Source: Chromera velia (taxonomy: Eukaryota; Sar; Chromeraceae). Taken from it: 35,336 nucleotides of DNA. Shown here piece after piece: positions 32,770 to 35,336 of the stretch (position 1 is its first letter; each line of letters begins with the position of its first letter). The stretch lies in assembly GCA_018398765.1 (NCBI GenBank), contig JAHBMJ010001527.1, forward strand, positions 15,001 through 50,336, in the 5' to 3' direction. Made by a program: the position numbers and the translations under genes. The notes beneath the pieces were generated by a model. That model saw only the letters and a list, made by a program, of their open reading frames with translations. It made no database searches and had not been told where the DNA came from.

Positions 32770-33660
32770 GATAAAAAAGTGCCCTGAGATGCTCTAAGAG
32801 CTCCCGGGTAGTTGCGATATCGGGCAGTTGCGATAAGATGGTAAGGTTGGCGTGAGTTAACACCACCATCCTCTTGCAAGGAGTTAACACCACCATCCTA
32901 CATAGTTTCCATGACCCCTTTTAATAACCCCCCTCCTTAGGTCTCCACTGGCCTCACAATGTACACAGAGCATACGTTCTGCCAGTTGAGTTGGTATCAT
33001 GTGTTCACATCTCAGCGTCTGTGTTGTGACCTTTTTGAAGGCCTGGTAAACCTCCGACGTTGTAGGCATCAGGGACAGACACTGCTAGACAGAGAGATAA
33101 ACCATACATACAGAATGAAATGGCACCAGACTTGTCACCAGAGTCAATTCAAACTCTTTAATTTCAGAGACAGAGTCAAGTGTATCCTCCGTTTGGTGTT
33201 GTAGCTGCAATGTAGTGGCTTAGGGAAAGGGACAGCTCCAGCTTTCTCAATTCTTTCTACTGATAATTCCAGACCCCTCCATCTCTCATATTAAAATATA
33301 TGCAGTGGTCTCCAAGTCTTGACGGTAGTGTCCCTCCAACCACTCAGTGACCACTGGGGAGGTGTCATCTGAGGTGACGTACTGTTCAATGCGTGCCATT
33401 GCGTGGCTGTTTTGCGATTTTTTTTGTGCATGCTTGCATGTACGGCGTTGCACGTGGGGTGTTGCATGGCGTTGCCGCGCCGCAGCGCGGCACCGGCACC
33501 GCCGCGCCGCCTTGCAAACTTGCGCGCTTCGCGCGCATGCAGCGTACGGATCGTCGATCGGCGGCGAGCTACGGGTTGCGCGCTTCGCGCGCAACTATGC
33601 CGAAAAATATCGATATTGCCGAAAAATGCCGAAAAAAGGGCCAATATCGGCATTTCGGCA
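32770..33660. other. Right part of the hAT-like element, no firm gene
   Basis: Two minus-strand frames look weakly coding. One at 33069-32884 contains CEHMIPTQLAERMLCVHC, a spaced Cys/His pattern. One at about 33399-33286 contains MARIEQYVTSDDTSPVVTEW. They might be exons of the element's transposase upstream of the ORF at 32225, but I cannot find a phase-consistent splice model. Bases 33440-33600 are very GC-rich and palindromic. Confidence 0.3.
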
Positions 33661-33690
33661 CTTATGCCGGTTCAGCAATTACCAGCCCTG

Positions 33691-33698
33691 TTCCCCGG
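33691..33698. repeat. Target site duplication, right (TTCCCCGG)
   Basis: Eight bases immediately outside the right end of the hAT-like element, identical to 30230-30237. Confidence 0.85.
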
Positions 33699-34494
33699 TG
33701 GCTCTCAGTGTCTTTCGATACATTAGAATCTGTATGACGAGCGGAGACACTCCAGGGGTCACTGTGAAGGGCCTGGCATACAGGCTTTCTTTGCAACGGT
33801 CCATTCAAATTGATTGATTCACGCATGCGTTCATGAAGAGTTCCATTCTCAAACGTCCCTCTTGCGGTGGTCCATCGAGAGCTTTTCGGGACTTCAGCAG
33901 ACTTGCAACTACTGTTTTAGGGGATGCATTGTTGATCAAATTCGATGACGGGAGCTAGTAGAGAGAGAAGCTTTTTGTACGGTTTGCGTGCGTCCATGGG
34001 AGGCAGGACACGGAGTTGTTGCAAATCGAATTTATGTCCGACAAGGGACAGATTCGCAAGCTGTTGTATACACGAGACAGAGGTAAGTTCGACGATCAGC
34101 ACTGCTCGCAATCGGTCGAGCTGTCTTCTCCCTACCTCGCATGCACATGCCACCTTCTCTCCTCAATCATTCCGCCTCATCATTAATTTGAGCCCTTTTT
34201 CCTTCCTTTGATTTTTACTTCATTCTCTCGATGTGGGTCGAGAGAACTATATAATTGAATTTCGGGAGACGAAAATCAGGTCTGCTTTCCGTTGAGATCG
34301 AGGAGCCTTATGCATCTGACTAACTTCATTCAGTGAAAAGACCTCGACTGAGGCAGAAATTTAGTCTGAGCAGCTGTCAATCGAAATCCACGATTTTCGT
34401 CTACGTGTTTCTGTAGTGTAGTTGGAGACAGAGAGGAAGACAGACAGAGGTAAGGAATGGTCAACCGATGTTCTCTTCCCTCTGCAGGATCTCT
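33699..34494. other. Intergenic, no gene recognised
   Basis: No supported gene. Short frames only on both strands and no motif. A pyrimidine-rich run with CTCTGCAG at about 34480-34488 could be a splice acceptor for the candidate exon that follows. Confidence 0.35.
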
Positions 34495-34499
34495 GCAGG

Positions 34500-34804
34500 T
34501 CAAGGACGCGCGAAGAGAACTTACATCCTTCAAGCGCTCTCAACCGCCCCCCCATCCCCCCTGTTTCGTGCTCCTTCGCAGAAAAGAAGGGGCCGACGTG
34601 TCCCTCCAGACTTTCTATCACGCATGGGAGACGCATCAAGCAACGAACTGCACGAGGACTTCAGAGAAATGGACAGCGGCAACTCCGTCAGACTGCTACA
34701 ACTACACCAAGGACGCAGTAGATGCGCTCCACAGAGCACACAACGGATTTTGTGTGGATTGCTGCAGTCGCCAAAGGGGAGTGATTAGGGGTGAGGATTC
34801 ATGA
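34500..34804 (+). CDS. Weak candidate terminal exon, Cys/His-containing
   Basis: An open frame follows an acceptor-like CTCTGCAG and ends at a stop at 34802-34804. It contains LRRKEGADVSLQTFYHAWE and then a Cys-containing segment ending AHNGFCVDCCSRQRG. The W-H spacing and the Cys cluster look more like protein than chance. However, a second frame (from ATG at 34624, MGDASSNELHEDF) overlaps it and cannot be excluded. No upstream exon was found. Function unknown. Confidence 0.2.
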
Positions 34805-35336
34805 AGGAGACTGCATGGCCGAACAGAAAGAGAGAACTTTTATGAGGGCGTGAACGAAGAGAGAAAGCGCTCTGATTTCAAGGGACCATCCAGACAAAAC
34901 ATCACTGTCACTATAAGGAGCACAGTCGATCTGCCGCACACATTTTGAAGACGACCGATAAGATCCCGGACTCGATCGTGCATGGATCATGAGTCCCTTC
35001 ATTGATTCTCTGCTTCTCGCTCGATCCTCGATCGAGAGAGTTTGAATTTCTCTGCTGATGTGGTGCCGTTTGCACATCATGACCTACTGTGATGCGTGCA
35101 AGTCTGCAAGAAGCCATGAAAGTGTGCAAAGCATCCACTTTGGGAACACACATCCCTGCAAAGAGCGGCCATGTTCACTTCTCCTTTCCTGGAGGATTTG
35201 CGGTCCCTTTTCTTTTGTGGTGAAATTCAGAGAGAGTCATCCAGTCGCACGAGAACAAGTCGACCTGAATGTGAGGGAAAGAACATGCACATTCATTCAG
35301 CCCCCTGAACTCTTCTCCGCTGTCCCCCCCCCCCCC
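34805..35336. other. Window end, no gene recognised
   Basis: No supported gene. The sequence ends in 13 cytosines, the same kind of tract that flanks the N gap at 7877-7940. A contig end or another gap probably follows. Confidence 0.4.

Larger units (their letters stand above)
30238..33690. mobile_element. hAT-like DNA transposon, 3453 bp
   Basis: The left end is CAGGGCTGGTAA; the right end, reverse complemented, is the identical CAGGGCTGGTAA. Subterminal sequence on both sides is rich in CGGCAT/ATGCCG and GCCGATATT/AATATCGGC words, as expected for transposase binding clusters. The element is bounded by a perfect 8-bp duplication, TTCCCCGG. CAGGG ends with 8-bp duplications are hallmarks of hAT elements. 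It contains a 347-codon minus-strand frame with one stop, a 44-bp tandem repeat, hairpins, an internal inverted repeat pair and one copy of the 96-bp repeat. It appears composite. No intact hAT transposase with the usual C-terminal dimerisation motif is recognisable, so it may be non-autonomous or decayed. Confidence 0.8.

Overview
This is a nuclear, intron-rich window from a eukaryotic microbe. Coding exons alternate with introns of about 150-850 bases that all use GT-AG ends. The surroundings are full of decaying transposable elements and CA/TG/GA microsatellites. The palindrome TGCATGCA, a known ApiAP2 target in apicomplexans, is strongly over-represented. I infer a chromerid-type alveolate (Chromera velia is my best guess). 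This is an inference from style, not a database match. The uniform GT-AG introns argue against a dinoflagellate.

Layout. Bases 1-5100 hold no convincing host gene. They contain a 126-bp direct repeat (1-126 and 2464-2589), a 96-bp repeat shared in inverted orientation with 30489-30584, and a 0.7-kb hAT-like non-autonomous transposon (3842-4537). That transposon interrupts a repeat whose uninterrupted copy lies just downstream. Bases 4951-7047 are a decayed reverse transcriptase (YMDD type) with two in-frame stops. A 64-N assembly gap flanked by poly-C lies at 7877-7940. Bases 8448-15107 (+) are a seven-exon gene for an unrecognised 1174-residue protein: a degenerate helical-repeat N-terminal half, then basic coiled coils. 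Bases 15108-17483 are AT-rich and microsatellite-rich. Bases 17484-19379 (-) are the 3' half of a second, unrelated reverse transcriptase (YADD type, with a CCHC-like motif and a nuclease-like tail), broken by frameshifts and a stop.

Bases 20508-29542 (-) carry the main find: a twelve-exon gene for a 1693-residue protein. Its first ~350 residues are a protein-kinase fold with most catalytic motifs altered (HRD to MQD, DFG to DPG, APE to PPE, two of three glycine-loop glycines lost). A disordered Pro/Ala/Gln/Ser-rich tail of about 1300 residues follows. I call it a pseudokinase. Bases 30238-33690 are a 3.45-kb hAT-like transposon with matching ends and a perfect 8-bp target duplication (TTCCCCGG). 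It contains an ORF with an in-frame stop and hairpins. The last 1.6 kb has one weak candidate exon and ends in poly-C.

The exon models were built by hand from ORF ends, GT-AG sites and reading phase. Every junction in both long genes keeps phase, which is the main support. There is no transcript evidence, and family assignments come from remembered motifs, not searches. The two host genes are unrelated in sequence and I see no functional link between them.
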